In this document: one piece after another, positions 17,625 through 26,312 of the stretch | How positions within the stretch are numbered: the first letter of the stretch is position 1 | Layout of the letters: the number at the start of each line of letters is the position of its first letter | NCBI RefSeq assembly: GCF_025153525.1 | Contig: NZ_JANZNR010000009.1 | Coordinates: 1-54,420, forward strand | Direction: 5' to 3' | DNA from: Psychroserpens sp. SPM9 | GTDB lineage: Bacteria; Bacteroidota; Bacteroidia; Flavobacteriales; Flavobacteriaceae | Length of the DNA stretch: 54,420 bases | Made by a program: the position numbers and the translations under genes | Notes under the pieces: model-generated | Told to the model about the DNA's origin: nothing | Database searches by the model: none | What the model saw: only the letters and a program-made list of their open reading frames with translations

Positions 17625-18359
17625 TTAAATGACCGCGTTTTCATCATTATCGGTGAGTTTGAAACTAAAAATTTTATATTTTGACTTTACCAGGTACTTC
17701 ACAAACACTAATGTAACTATAGATGGAAAAAGTCCTTTAGCTAGACTAAAAAAAAGGAAATTCCAATCCCTAAGTATTGTTTTAGATAATTCCTGAAATA
17801 CTAATTGACCATAAGGATTCGATTCATAAAACATCGTCATTAAAAAATTATAGCCTATATGAAAACCCAATCCTAACATGATTGATTTTGTTTTATGAAA
17901 AGTATACGCCCAAACATATCCAGTAAAACCGGTGATGAAAATAACATATGCAATAGCAATAAAATTCTCACCTATCATTCCATAGGAAAAGACATGATAT
18001 ACGCCAAAAATTATCGCCGAAATCAATATTGCCCATTTGGCTCCTATTCTGTTTATAAGAATATATAGAATGGCACCTCTGAATACTAAATCTTCAGTTA
18101 ATGCTGACCTTACATGATAGACAAAAGCATCGAAAATAAATGCATAGTTGCTATTCTTATTCAGCTGCCAATCCACATTTAGAACGAAAGTTTCAATTAC
18201 AATCCAAAGCAAGCAAAGCAACATCATAAACACCATTCCTAAACCAATTTGAGCTACTCTTTTTGGGTAAGGAATGATACCTAAAACCTCTATATTTTTT
18301 TTCTCAATGAAATGCAAAAGCACCCAAGAGACTACTATTATGACTAATAATCCTAACAT
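17625..18359 (-). CDS. CPBP family intramembrane protease-like protein
   Basis: This 244-residue, strongly hydrophobic protein has about seven predicted membrane segments. It carries the CPBP (Abi) motifs: TEDLVFRG (Glu89, Arg94), where the usual EExxxR is ED, then a His in FGVYHVFSYG and GFHIGYNFLM. Family members are relatives of the CAAX prenyl protease Rce1 and often act in bacteriocin self-immunity or membrane proteolysis. It follows the HTH-DUF4870 gene by 22 bases and is probably cotranscribed with it, which suggests control by that regulator. The substrate is unknown. Confidence 0.85.
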   Translation of the reverse strand: MLGLLVIIVVSWVLLHFIEKKNIEVLGIIPYPKRVAQIGLGMVFMMLLCLLWIVIETFVLNVDWQLNKNSNYAFIFDAFVYHVRSALTEDLVFRGAILYILINRIGAKWAILISAIIFGVYHVFSYGMIGENFIAIAYVIFITGFTGYVWAYTFHKTKSIMLGLGFHIGYNFLMTMFYESNPYGQLVFQELSKTILRDWNFLFFSLAKGLFPSIVTLVFVKYLVKSKYKIFSFKLTDNDENAVI

Positions 18360-18381
18360 TTTTTATATTATTTAGAAAAAG

Positions 18382-18951
18382 TTACCCCTTTTTAGACTTT
18401 AAAAAAGGAATGGAAATCGGATAATAACATGTTCCTGAACCAATGGCTGAAAAGACATTCTTAAGACTTATGATAATTCCAAAAAGAAATACCGCAGCAG
18501 TCACAAAATAATTATAGCCTGGAAAAACAAAAAACAGCAACAAAGATAAAATCAGTAGTAAATTAATGGTACAATGAAAATTAATCACTGCTCGACCATG
18601 CGTGTCATAAATTTTATTGTCTTCGACTTTACTCATCCAAACAAATAATGGAAATAACACATTAGCGAATGGAATAATTAATCCGAAAAAAGGTGACGCA
18701 TGCAATAATAGCATCCATTTACGTTGTATGGTTTCTTCTTTAGGATTATCAATTACAATTAAATCTTCTACGTCGATATCCAATCCTACCGCCAACAATT
18801 TTATAGTTTGCAAATGTGGCTGCACCTCCCCCTTTTCTATGCGCTGAATTGTCCGTACACCAACGGTTGTTTTTTCAGAAAGTTCATCTTGTGTATAACC
18901 TTTTAGCTTTCGTTGGTATAATAAATTTTCTTTTAGTGATGACTGTTTCAT
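18382..18951 (-). CDS. Membrane-anchored XRE-type regulator with DUF4870-like domain
   Basis: The 189-residue protein has an N-terminal XRE helix-turn-helix (about residues 5-62: LLYQRKLKGYTQDELSEKTT, RTIQRIEKGEVQP). A C-terminal part with three to four membrane segments follows (HASPFFGLIIPFANVLFPLF, then NLLLILSLLLFFVFPGY), typical of DUF4870. The fusion would place a DNA-binding domain at the membrane. A perfect 13-bp palindrome lies just upstream of its promoter and is a candidate autoregulatory operator. It heads a two-gene unit with the CPBP protein. Confidence 0.87.
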   Translation of the reverse strand: MKQSSLKENLLYQRKLKGYTQDELSEKTTVGVRTIQRIEKGEVQPHLQTIKLLAVGLDIDVEDLIVIDNPKEETIQRKWMLLLHASPFFGLIIPFANVLFPLFVWMSKVEDNKIYDTHGRAVINFHCTINLLLILSLLLFFVFPGYNYFVTAAVFLFGIIISLKNVFSAIGSGTCYYPISIPFLKSKKG

Positions 18952-18971
18952 TTTACATTATTTCATTGGCA

Positions 18972-18979
18972 CAAATGTA
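18972..18979 (-). promoter_or_regulatory. -7 box of the XRE-DUF4870 gene
   Basis: The minus strand reads TACATTTG, an exact consensus match, 20 bases before the start codon; a TTA lies 18 bases further upstream in the -33 position. Confidence 0.6.
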
Positions 18980-19009
18980 AAGCACTCCACTCGTTTTTAA
19001 CACGTCATT

Positions 19010-19022
19010 TAGGTGTCACCTA
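19010..19022. promoter_or_regulatory. Palindromic operator candidate
   Basis: TAGGTG-T-CACCTA is a perfect 6-1-6 palindrome directly upstream of the -33 region of the XRE-DUF4870 promoter. XRE regulators bind short palindromes, so self-regulation is plausible. Confidence 0.5.
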
Positions 19023-19090
19023 TCTGTCAGTTACTGTATTTACAAGGGTTTTAGCAAATATATTATTTTCAAATACAAAATACAGATAAA

Positions 19091-19118
19091 AAAAGACCAA
19101 TCGTAGGATTGGTCTTTT
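19091..19118 (-). terminator. asnB terminator
   Basis: AAAAGACCAATC and GATTGGTCTTTT form a perfect 12-bp stem with a 4-base loop, with A/T runs on both sides. Confidence 0.92.
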
Positions 19119-19145
19119 ATATGATTCATAATGGCTATTTTTCTT

Positions 19146-20816
19146 TTATATTTTAACATAGGCTTTATCATGCACATTAGCAATGGCTCTACCAGAAGGG
19201 TCATTCATATTTTTAAAGGCTTCATCCCATTCTAAAGCTGTTGCTGTACTACAAGCTACACTTGCTTCTTGCGGCACACTTAAGGCTGCTGCATCACTAG
19301 GAAAATGCCCTTCAAAAATCGTTCTGTAATAATACTCTTCTTTGTTTAGAGGCGTATTAATCGGAAAGCGGAATTTAGCATTTTCAATTTGCTCATCTGT
19401 GACTTCTGCTTCTACTAATTCTTTTAGCGTATCAATCCAACTGTAACCTACGCCGTCGCTAAATTGCTCTTTTTGTCTCCAGGCTACGCTTTCTGGAATC
19501 ATATCTTCAAAAGCTTTACGCACTACCCATTTTTCCATACGCTCGCCATTAATCATTTTATCTTTTGGATTGATACGCATGGCCACATCCATAAACTCTT
19601 TATCTAAAAATGGCACACGCCCTTCAATACCCCAAGCTGCTAAACTTTTGTTTGCTCTGAGACAATCATACATGTGTAATTTATCCAGTTTACGAACAGT
19701 CTCATCATGAAATTCTTTAGCATCTGGTGCTTTATGAAAGTATAAGTAGCCACCAAAAATCTCATCGGCACCTTCTCCAGACAATACCATTTTTATTCCC
19801 ATAGACTTGATGACTCTTGCCATTAAATACATGGGCGTTGACGAACGGATGGTTGTAATATCATAAGTCTCGATATTATAAATTACATCTCTAATGGCAT
19901 CTAAACCTTCTTGTATTGTGAATTTTATTTCGTGATGAACCGTTCCGATGTGATCTGCCACTTTCTTCGCTGCGGCTAAATCTGGCGATCCTTCCAAGCC
20001 TACAGAAAATGAATGCAGTTGTGGCCACCATGCTTGCTCCTTATCATCGGCCTCTATTCGTCTTTCTGAATATTTTTTTGCTATAGCCGATGTTACTGAA
20101 GAATCTAATCCGCCAGATAGTAAAACTCCATAGGGTACATCGCTCATTAATTGTCTGTGCACTGCATCCTCTAATGCTTGCTTTACTTCAGCTATACTGG
20201 TTTCGTTGTCTTTGACAGCCTCGTAATCTGTCCAATCGCGTTTGTACCATTTTACAAACTCACCATCTTTACTAGACATATAATGTCCAGGAGGAAATAG
20301 TTCTATTTTTGTACAAGTCCCTTCTAATGCTTTCAATTCTGAAGCTACATAAAAGGTTCCATTTTTATCCCAACCAATATATAATGGAATAATTCCCATG
20401 TGATCTCTCGCTATAAAATATTCGTCTTTTACAGAATCATAAATAGCAAAACCAAAAATACCGTTCATAGCATCTACAAAGTCTACACCTTTTTCCTGGT
20501 ATAATGCTAAGATGACTTCACAATCACTTTCTGTCTGAAAGACATAATCTGGGAATTGCTTACGTAATTCTCTGTGATTATAGATTTCTCCATTGGCTGC
20601 TAAGATTAACTTTTGATCTGGACTAAACAATGGTTGCTTTCCTGAAGTAGGATCTACAATTGCCAAGCGCTCATGCGCCATAATCACTTTATCATCACTG
20701 TATATTCCACTCCAATCGGGACCACGATGACGAATGGTTTTAGCCATTTCTAAGACTTGTGGTCTTAAGTCTTCTGATTTTTGTTTTAGGTCAAACGCAC
20801 ATACAATTCCACACAT
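19146..20816 (-). CDS. asnB: Glutamine-dependent asparagine synthase B
   Basis: AsnB makes asparagine from aspartate, ATP and glutamine in the cytoplasm. The 556-residue protein has the N-terminal Ntn-type glutaminase with catalytic Cys2 (MCGIVCAFD) and RHRGPDWSG. The synthetase domain has the PP-loop LLSGGLDSSVTSAIA and the SGEGADEIFGGY motif. The length equals that of E. coli AsnB (554). It stands alone with its own terminator and a long AT-rich upstream region holding a -7 box at 20876-20883. Identification is firm. Confidence 0.97.
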   Translation of the reverse strand: MCGIVCAFDLKQKSEDLRPQVLEMAKTIRHRGPDWSGIYSDDKVIMAHERLAIVDPTSGKQPLFSPDQKLILAANGEIYNHRELRKQFPDYVFQTESDCEVILALYQEKGVDFVDAMNGIFGFAIYDSVKDEYFIARDHMGIIPLYIGWDKNGTFYVASELKALEGTCTKIELFPPGHYMSSKDGEFVKWYKRDWTDYEAVKDNETSIAEVKQALEDAVHRQLMSDVPYGVLLSGGLDSSVTSAIAKKYSERRIEADDKEQAWWPQLHSFSVGLEGSPDLAAAKKVADHIGTVHHEIKFTIQEGLDAIRDVIYNIETYDITTIRSSTPMYLMARVIKSMGIKMVLSGEGADEIFGGYLYFHKAPDAKEFHDETVRKLDKLHMYDCLRANKSLAAWGIEGRVPFLDKEFMDVAMRINPKDKMINGERMEKWVVRKAFEDMIPESVAWRQKEQFSDGVGYSWIDTLKELVEAEVTDEQIENAKFRFPINTPLNKEEYYYRTIFEGHFPSDAAALSVPQEASVACSTATALEWDEAFKNMNDPSGRAIANVHDKAYVKI

Positions 20817-20875
20817 ACTATTATATTTTTAAATCTTTTTATTAATTTGATAAAGCAAATATGAAACCATACTTA

Positions 20876-20883
20876 CAAATATA
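20876..20883 (-). promoter_or_regulatory. -7 box candidate of asnB
   Basis: The minus strand reads TATATTTG about 60 bases before the asnB start. The nearest upstream TTG is 24 bases away, longer than usual, so only the -7 box is supported. Confidence 0.4.
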
Positions 20884-21076
20884 AAACATGAAATTAATTA
20901 TTACTTACAATTTAAAACTATATATAATAAATTTATTATTAAATGAAATCTTATCATAGATTTACATACTTTTTTATTTAAACATTGTAAACTTTAACAT
21001 CCTACTTCGACTTTTAATATAATATTAAGACCATAAGGGTTTAATTTTATAATATTCACAAAACTAAAAACACACC

Positions 21077-21622
21077 ATGAAAACAAAATCAATTATTACT
21101 TCTATTGCAATGGCATTTTTAATGCTCTTTTCAATAAACACTAATGCTCAGGATTTCCCGAAGATGGATAAAAGTCCAATGGATGCTGCCGCTTTTCCAA
21201 CAAGCTATAAAGATGCAAACAAATTAATTAAAATTGTTTACAGCAGACCGCAACTTAATGGTCGCTCACTCGAAAAATTAGCGCCTAATGGTGATGTCTG
21301 GAGAACTGGTGCCAATGAAGCTGCAGAGTTAACACTTTATACCACTATGGCTTTAGGTGACACTAAAATTCCACCAGGAACTTATACGTTTTATGTGATT
21401 CCTGGAGACAAAGAATGGACAGCCATTGTTAGCAAAGACATTAATGTTTGGGGAAGTTACTTTTACAAGCAAGAAAACGATGTTGCCAGATTAAAAGTTC
21501 CCGTATCTCAAGCCAAAGAATCTCTTGAAGCTTTTGGAATTTACTTTGAAGAATCAAAAGACGGTGTACATATGAATTTAGGCTGGGGAACAGCAAGAGT
21601 TGCAGTTCCTTTTTCCAAGTAA
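21077..21622 (+). CDS. Secreted DUF2911 protein
   Basis: The 181-residue protein has a signal peptide ending at NTNAQ. The DUF2911 core is seen as YSRPQLNGRSLE, PNGDVWRTGANEA, PPGTYTFYVIPGDKEWTAI and WGSYFYKQENDVAR. This is a widespread Bacteroidetes family of exported beta-rich proteins without known activity. It is monocistronic: divergent from asnB on the left and convergent with queE on the right, with a bidirectional terminator between them. Confidence 0.92.
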   Translation: MKTKSIITSIAMAFLMLFSINTNAQDFPKMDKSPMDAAAFPTSYKDANKLIKIVYSRPQLNGRSLEKLAPNGDVWRTGANEAAELTLYTTMALGDTKIPPGTYTFYVIPGDKEWTAIVSKDINVWGSYFYKQENDVARLKVPVSQAKESLEAFGIYFEESKDGVHMNLGWGTARVAVPFSK

Positions 21623-21643
21623 TTACAGGCCTTTAACAAACAT

Positions 21644-21681
21644 AAAAAATGCTTCAGAAATTAAATTCTGAAGCATTTTTT
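21644..21681. terminator. Bidirectional terminator between the DUF2911 gene and queE
   Basis: AAAAAATGCTTCAGAA and TTCTGAAGCATTTTTT form a perfect 16-bp stem around a six-base loop. Confidence 0.94.
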
Positions 21682-21699
21682 TGTCTCATAAACCTCGAT

Positions 21700-22332
21700 T
21701 TATGGAATATTTAAATACTTATGCGTTTGTAAAGAGACTTTCCATTTCGGATTTTGCATGACATAATCTACAATTAACGGCACAACTTTTTCACGTTTAC
21801 TCCATTCGGGTTGAAAATACAAAATACAGTCTTTATTCACTTTAGCAGCCTGTTCTTCTGCAAAACGGAAATCATCCTTATTATATATGATACATTTCAA
21901 CTCATTAGCTTTTTCATAAACTTCTTCGGTGGGCAATTTCATCTTTTTTGGAGACAGGCAAATCCAATCCCAGGTTCCAGATAATTGATAAGCTCCAGAA
22001 GTTTCTATATGAGTTTGCACATTTTTTGCTTTGAGCTGAGTCGTTAATGGTCCCATGTCCCACATGAGCGGTTCTCCTCCTGTAACGACTATTGTTTTAC
22101 TATAAGCCACGGCATTAGCAACAATGGTTTCGGTTTCTGTTGGTGGATGTAATTCGGCCAGCCAGCTTTCTTTAACATCACACCAATGGCATCCCACATC
22201 ACAGCCTCCAATTCTAACAAAGTAAGCCGCAGTTCCTTTATGGTAGCCTTCCCCTTGGATGGTATAAAACTCTTCCATTAAAGGCAATAACAATCCTTTG
22301 TCAATACGTTCTTGTCGTTCTCTTCTTGTCAT
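21700..22332 (-). CDS. queE: 7-carboxy-7-deazaguanine synthase
   Basis: QueE is a radical SAM enzyme that turns 6-carboxytetrahydropterin into 7-carboxy-7-deazaguanine on the queuosine path. The cluster ligands are in CDVGCHWCD (CX3CX2C), and EEFYTIQGEGYHKG and VVTGGEPLMW are typical. I place the start at the ATG at 22332 (MTRRERQERI, 210 residues). A TTG nine bases further upstream is part of a perfect -7 box. The substrate-supplying queD gene lies 27 kb away. Identification is firm. Confidence 0.95.
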   Translation of the reverse strand: MTRRERQERIDKGLLLPLMEEFYTIQGEGYHKGTAAYFVRIGGCDVGCHWCDVKESWLAELHPPTETETIVANAVAYSKTIVVTGGEPLMWDMGPLTTQLKAKNVQTHIETSGAYQLSGTWDWICLSPKKMKLPTEEVYEKANELKCIIYNKDDFRFAEEQAAKVNKDCILYFQPEWSKREKVVPLIVDYVMQNPKWKVSLQTHKYLNIP

Positions 22333-22338
22333 AGCTTG

Positions 22339-22346
22339 CAAATGTA
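22339..22346 (-). promoter_or_regulatory. -7 box abutting the queE start
   Basis: The minus strand reads TACATTTG, an exact consensus match. Six bases separate it from the queE ATG, so the mRNA would be leaderless or nearly so. Confidence 0.55.
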
Positions 22347-22419
22347 TTAAATAGTCGTCAGTATTTAGCAGGTAGTAAACAGTAAATTTAACGATTAGAG
22401 TTAATGGTTGATATTACTT

Positions 22420-22866
22420 TTATTTTGCTGCAATAACATCTATTTCAATTTGAGCGCCAACAGCTAAACCTGAAGCTGCAAAAGTCGTTCGGGCTGGCTT
22501 GTTAGGAAAATAGGTTTTATAAACAGTATTAAAAGCTTCAAAATCATTGATATCTTTTAGTATAACTGTACATTTTACAACCGCATCTAAAGACAAATTA
22601 TGCTGTTCTAAAACGGCTTTTATGTTTTCAATACATTGCTTTGTTTCTGCTTCAATTCCGCCTTTAACCAATGTACGCGTTGTGTGATCCATTCCTACTT
22701 GACCTGCAAGAAACAAAAAGTCATTAGCTTCAACAGCATCACTAAAAGGCGCTTGTGCTTTTTTAGGCTCATGGGATTTATAAAAAACAATAGGTTCGTT
22801 ATTGGATTGACAAGCGGTCATTCCGAAGAAAATTAAAACAATTACTATAAGGGATGTATTTTTCAT
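22420..22866 (-). CDS. Exported RidA-family lipoprotein
   Basis: RidA (YjgF/UK114) proteins hydrolyse reactive enamine/imine intermediates and are normally cytosolic. This 148-residue protein has the full RidA fold signature: FLFLAGQVGMD, ETKQCIENIKAVLEQHNLSL, KCTVILKDINDFEAFN and the active-site Arg in KPARTTFAAS. In front of it is a lipoprotein signal (LIFFGMTACQSNN) with the lipobox Cys near residue 19. It should therefore be anchored outside the cytoplasm. It lies between queE and the HerA-like gene with no evident operon partner. Confidence 0.9.
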   Translation of the reverse strand: MKNTSLIVIVLIFFGMTACQSNNEPIVFYKSHEPKKAQAPFSDAVEANDFLFLAGQVGMDHTTRTLVKGGIEAETKQCIENIKAVLEQHNLSLDAVVKCTVILKDINDFEAFNTVYKTYFPNKPARTTFAASGLAVGAQIEIDVIAAK

Positions 22867-22922
22867 TTTAGCGGATTTTAAACTTGACTAAAATTACACT
22901 ATTTTTATGCAAATTTTGAACT

Positions 22923-24455
22923 ATGAGCAGAACGGACGATTTTTTAAAAGAAATCACAGACGGAAATACCAGTAAAGGCGACTATATCACTCTTGGATCG
23001 GCAATGTTAGATGGACAAACGCTGACCAATGCTTATGTAAATGTCCCTTTAAAAACCATGAATAGACATGGTTTAATTGCAGGTGCTACAGGTACAGGAA
23101 AAACCAAAACATTACAGGTTTTAGCCGAAAATTTAAGCGAAAAAGGAGTTCCTGTGTTATTAATGGATATTAAAGGGGATTTGAGTGGTTTAGCGCAACC
23201 AAGTCCTGGTCACCCAAAAATTGACGAACGTCATGAAAAAATCGGACTCCCTTTTAACTCTAAATCATTTCCTGTAGAAATCATGACATTATCAGAACAA
23301 GATGGTGTAAGGTTACGTGCAACAGTGAGTGAATTTGGTCCGGTATTATTATCTCGAATCCTTGATTTAACTGAAACTCAATCTGGAGTTGTAGCTGTCA
23401 TCTTTAAATATTGTGATGACAACAAACTGCCTTTATTAGATTTAAAGGATTTCAAAAAAATATTACAATATGCAACTCAGGAAGGAAAAGAAGAATTTAC
23501 GGAAGCTTATGGCCGAATTTCAACGGCTTCTACAGGTGCAATCCTCAGAAAAGTTGTAGAAATTGAACAACAAGGTGGCGAATTATTTTTCGGTGAAACC
23601 TCGTTTGAAGTTGATGATTTATTACGCGTCGATGACGATGGAAGAGGCTATATAAATATTATAAGGTTAACCGATATTCAGGATAAACCTAAATTGTTTT
23701 CAACTTTCATGTTAAGCTTATTAGCCGAAATCTATTCAACATTTCCTGAGCAAGGTGATAGCGGAAGACCAGAATTAATCATGTTTATTGACGAAGCCCA
23801 CCTAATTTTTAACGAAGCTTCAAAAGCATTACTCAATCAAATTGAAAGTATTGTTAAATTGATTCGTAGTAAAGGTGTCGGACTCTATTTTGTAACGCAA
23901 AATCCAACAGATGTACCCGAAGCCGTTCTTGGGCAACTGGGTTTAAAAGTTCAACATGCCTTAAGAGCATTTACTGCTAAAGACAGAAAAGCCATCAAAC
24001 TTACGGCACAAAATTATCCAGATACTAAATATTACGATACGGCAGATGTATTAACGTCATTAGGCATTGGAGAAGCTTTAGTTTCAGCATTAAATGAAAA
24101 AGGCAAACCAACACCTTTAGCTGCCACGATGATGCGTGCGCCAATGAGTCGAATGGATGTACTTACAGATTCTGAATTAGGCAGCTTACTCGGAAAATCT
24201 AAACTCGCTAAAAAATATAACGAAGTGATTGATCGGGAAAGTGCTTATGAAATGCTCAATAAAAAAATTGAAGTTGCTGAAGCCGAAGAAGCTAAAGCCA
24301 AAGCTCGTGAAGAAAAAGAAGCGCTTGAAAAAGCCGAAAGTAAACGACGCTCTTCATCATCGAGAAGCACAAGACAAAACCCGATTGTTAAAGTTTTGAC
24401 AAGTCCGACAGTAATTAGAAGCGTTCTTGGTATTTTAACCAAAATGCTTAAATAA
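22923..24455 (+). CDS. HerA-like P-loop ATPase (DUF853 family)
   Basis: This 510-residue protein belongs to the HerA/FtsK-superfamily group annotated as DUF853 (YjgR-like). Walker A is GATGTGKT at residues 54-61 and Walker B is LIMFIDEAHL. VTQNPTDVPEAVLGQLG and a sensor-like QHALRAFTAKDRKA follow. The C-terminal 90 residues hold a charged coiled-coil-like stretch rich in Glu, Lys and Ala, then a serine/arginine segment and a hydrophobic tail. HerA relatives pump DNA or peptides; the exact role of this family is not established. A lipoprotein gene follows 27 bases later. Confidence 0.9.
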   Translation: MSRTDDFLKEITDGNTSKGDYITLGSAMLDGQTLTNAYVNVPLKTMNRHGLIAGATGTGKTKTLQVLAENLSEKGVPVLLMDIKGDLSGLAQPSPGHPKIDERHEKIGLPFNSKSFPVEIMTLSEQDGVRLRATVSEFGPVLLSRILDLTETQSGVVAVIFKYCDDNKLPLLDLKDFKKILQYATQEGKEEFTEAYGRISTASTGAILRKVVEIEQQGGELFFGETSFEVDDLLRVDDDGRGYINIIRLTDIQDKPKLFSTFMLSLLAEIYSTFPEQGDSGRPELIMFIDEAHLIFNEASKALLNQIESIVKLIRSKGVGLYFVTQNPTDVPEAVLGQLGLKVQHALRAFTAKDRKAIKLTAQNYPDTKYYDTADVLTSLGIGEALVSALNEKGKPTPLAATMMRAPMSRMDVLTDSELGSLLGKSKLAKKYNEVIDRESAYEMLNKKIEVAEAEEAKAKAREEKEALEKAESKRRSSSSRSTRQNPIVKVLTSPTVIRSVLGILTKMLK

Positions 24456-24482
24456 GACAACTTAAAAATAATTATTACACCA

Positions 24483-25052
24483 TTGAATACATTTATAAAA
24501 CACCTATCATTTATAGTCATTATTGCTATAACTTTCACAAACTGTACTACGGAAAAAAAGCAGAATCCTTTTCATATTGGGAAGCATCATGTAGGTTTAC
24601 TCACAGACTCCACGCAGGTCAAAGATTTAAAATTGATTTTCCCTAATGATTCCATCGCTCGGTTTTCGATTAAAGGCGACGAATTTACAGGTCAAAATAA
24701 TGATATTGATATCTACTCTACTGAAGGAAAAAAATTATTGAGTCTTACGCCAAGACAAGCCCTTGATTCTACTTCGGTTATTGGAAGTGTTCATATTTTA
24801 AGTGAACTTTACAAGACCGATAAAAACATTTCAACATTAAGTACGTTTAAAGATATCAATGAGAACTATAATATTTCCAGTATAGACAACCTTATCAATG
24901 CTGTGGTGATTTCTGTTAACGAAATTAACGCATCATTTACTATTGACAAGAAAGAATTACCAGCCAATTTAAGATTCGATATGAATTTAAATATTGAAGC
25001 TGTTCAAATTCCAGATGAAGCTAAAATCAAGTATTTTATACTTCACTGGTAA
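24483..25052 (+). CDS. Hypothetical lipoprotein
   Basis: The 189-residue reading frame begins at a TTG (24483); no ATG precedes the signal sequence. The signal FIVIIAITFTNC ends in a lipobox Cys at about residue 21. The mature part mentions no motif I recognise; it contains HHVGLLTDSTQVKDLKLIF and a beta-rich C-terminus. It lies 27 bases behind the HerA-like gene and 53 bases before the cupin gene and may belong to that transcription unit. Confidence 0.72.
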   Translation: MNTFIKHLSFIVIIAITFTNCTTEKKQNPFHIGKHHVGLLTDSTQVKDLKLIFPNDSIARFSIKGDEFTGQNNDIDIYSTEGKKLLSLTPRQALDSTSVIGSVHILSELYKTDKNISTLSTFKDINENYNISSIDNLINAVVISVNEINASFTIDKKELPANLRFDMNLNIEAVQIPDEAKIKYFILHW

Positions 25053-25105
25053 CTATTATATCAAACGAAAAACTAATAAAAGGGAGCGCAAATAATTAAC
25101 AACGA

Positions 25106-25468
25106 ATGAAAAAATATACGATTCAAAAGTCCCCTTTTGTCGTACCTACAACTGATGGCAAAGTAATAAAAGAGCATTTTGGCAATGCTACAAATGGTAA
25201 TTCTGATATTAGTATTGCTCATATGATTGCTCCTCCTGGTTGGAGTGAGCCGTTTCAAACACCTGCTTTTGATGAATATACCTATATTATCAAAGGCAAA
25301 AAGCAGTTTATCATTGAAGATGAAACTGTAGTTCTAAGTGCTGGTCAATCAATTAAAATTGAAAAACATACGCGAGTACAATATTCAAATCCGTTTACCG
25401 AACCTTGTGAATACATAGCGATTTGTAGGCCTGCTTTTTCTATGAACTTAGTTAACAGAGAAGCCTAA
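25106..25468 (+). CDS. Cupin domain protein
   Basis: This 120-residue protein is a single cupin domain. The first half shows APPGWSEPFQTPAFDEYTYI, a reduced metal-binding motif with only part of the usual His residues. GKKQFIIEDETVVLSAGQSI and YSNPFTEPCEYIAIC follow. Its ligand is unknown. The stop codon overlaps the start of the next gene (TAATG), so it is translationally coupled to the alpha/beta hydrolase. Confidence 0.85.
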   Translation: MKKYTIQKSPFVVPTTDGKVIKEHFGNATNGNSDISIAHMIAPPGWSEPFQTPAFDEYTYIIKGKKQFIIEDETVVLSAGQSIKIEKHTRVQYSNPFTEPCEYIAICRPAFSMNLVNREA

Positions 25469-26295
25469 TGAAACAGTTTATTACAAAATCCATAGGTGGC
25501 TGTATCAACCTGGTTAGCTTTCTCTCTCCTAAAAGAGCAGGAAAAATGGCGATTTCACTATTTTCTCGTCCGCGTCGAATAAAACTCAAAGAATTAGAAA
25601 AGGATTTTTTAATGACGGCTTTTATTGAAGACGTTGAATATGACAACCTGAATATTATGACCTACCGCTGGCTAGGTAAAAAAGACACGGTTTTATTAGC
25701 TCATGGCTGGGAAAGTAATTCTTACCGATGGAAGCCTTTAATTGAAAAATTAAAAGCTCTAGATTACAATATTATTTCACTTGATGCACCTGCTCATGGT
25801 AGATCGAGCGGAAAAGTATTTAATGCAATCATTTATTCTGAATGTATTAATGTCGTGGCAAAAAAGTTTAATGCTAATATAATTATCGGACATTCGGTTG
25901 GTGGAATGGCGGCCGCTTTTTTTCAGCAAAAATACCAGTTACCTTCTATACAAAAGTTAATTTTACTTGGTGCGCCTTCAAATTTTGTCGGTGTTTTTGG
26001 ACGCTATATTGCCATGATGGGCTACAATAATCGTGTTGCAAAAGCCATGAACAACATCGTCGTTGAACGCTTCAATCAAGAACCCGATTATTTTAATGCA
26101 GCGCGTCTTTCGGAACATATAAATGCACACGGACTCATTATACACGATGAATTGGATAAAATAATTCCTTATGAAGATGCCGAAGACTTTGACAACTTTT
26201 ACAAAAATGCGAAGCTAATTTCTACTAGAGGTTATGGGCATGGTTTAAAATCGGATGAAGTCCACGATCATATTCTTGAATTTATTAGCGCTTAG
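25468..26295 (+). CDS. Alpha/beta hydrolase
   Basis: The 275-residue protein has an alpha/beta hydrolase fold. The oxyanion strand is VLLAHGWESNSYRW, the nucleophile elbow is IIGHSVGGMAA with Ser in GHSVGG, the acid is probably in IIHDELDKIIPYEDA and the His is in GYGHGLKSDEV. The first 50 residues form an extra, partly hydrophobic lead. The start overlaps the stop of the cupin gene. The substrate cannot be read from the sequence. Confidence 0.88.
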   Translation: MKQFITKSIGGCINLVSFLSPKRAGKMAISLFSRPRRIKLKELEKDFLMTAFIEDVEYDNLNIMTYRWLGKKDTVLLAHGWESNSYRWKPLIEKLKALDYNIISLDAPAHGRSSGKVFNAIIYSECINVVAKKFNANIIIGHSVGGMAAAFFQQKYQLPSIQKLILLGAPSNFVGVFGRYIAMMGYNNRVAKAMNNIVVERFNQEPDYFNAARLSEHINAHGLIIHDELDKIIPYEDAEDFDNFYKNAKLISTRGYGHGLKSDEVHDHILEFISA

Positions 26296-26300
26296 TTTTG
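26293..26300 (+). promoter_or_regulatory. -7 box of rluF
   Basis: TAGTTTTG fits TAnnTTTG and overlaps the stop codon of the hydrolase gene. The rluF ATG is 12 bases downstream, giving a very short leader. Confidence 0.45.
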
Positions 26301-26312
26301 TACTTTTGAAAC

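Noticed and set aside
20817-21076. Riboswitch or sRNA in the asnB-DUF2911 divergent region
   Set aside because: The 260 bases are very AT-rich with no convincing stem or terminator beyond a -7 box for asnB.
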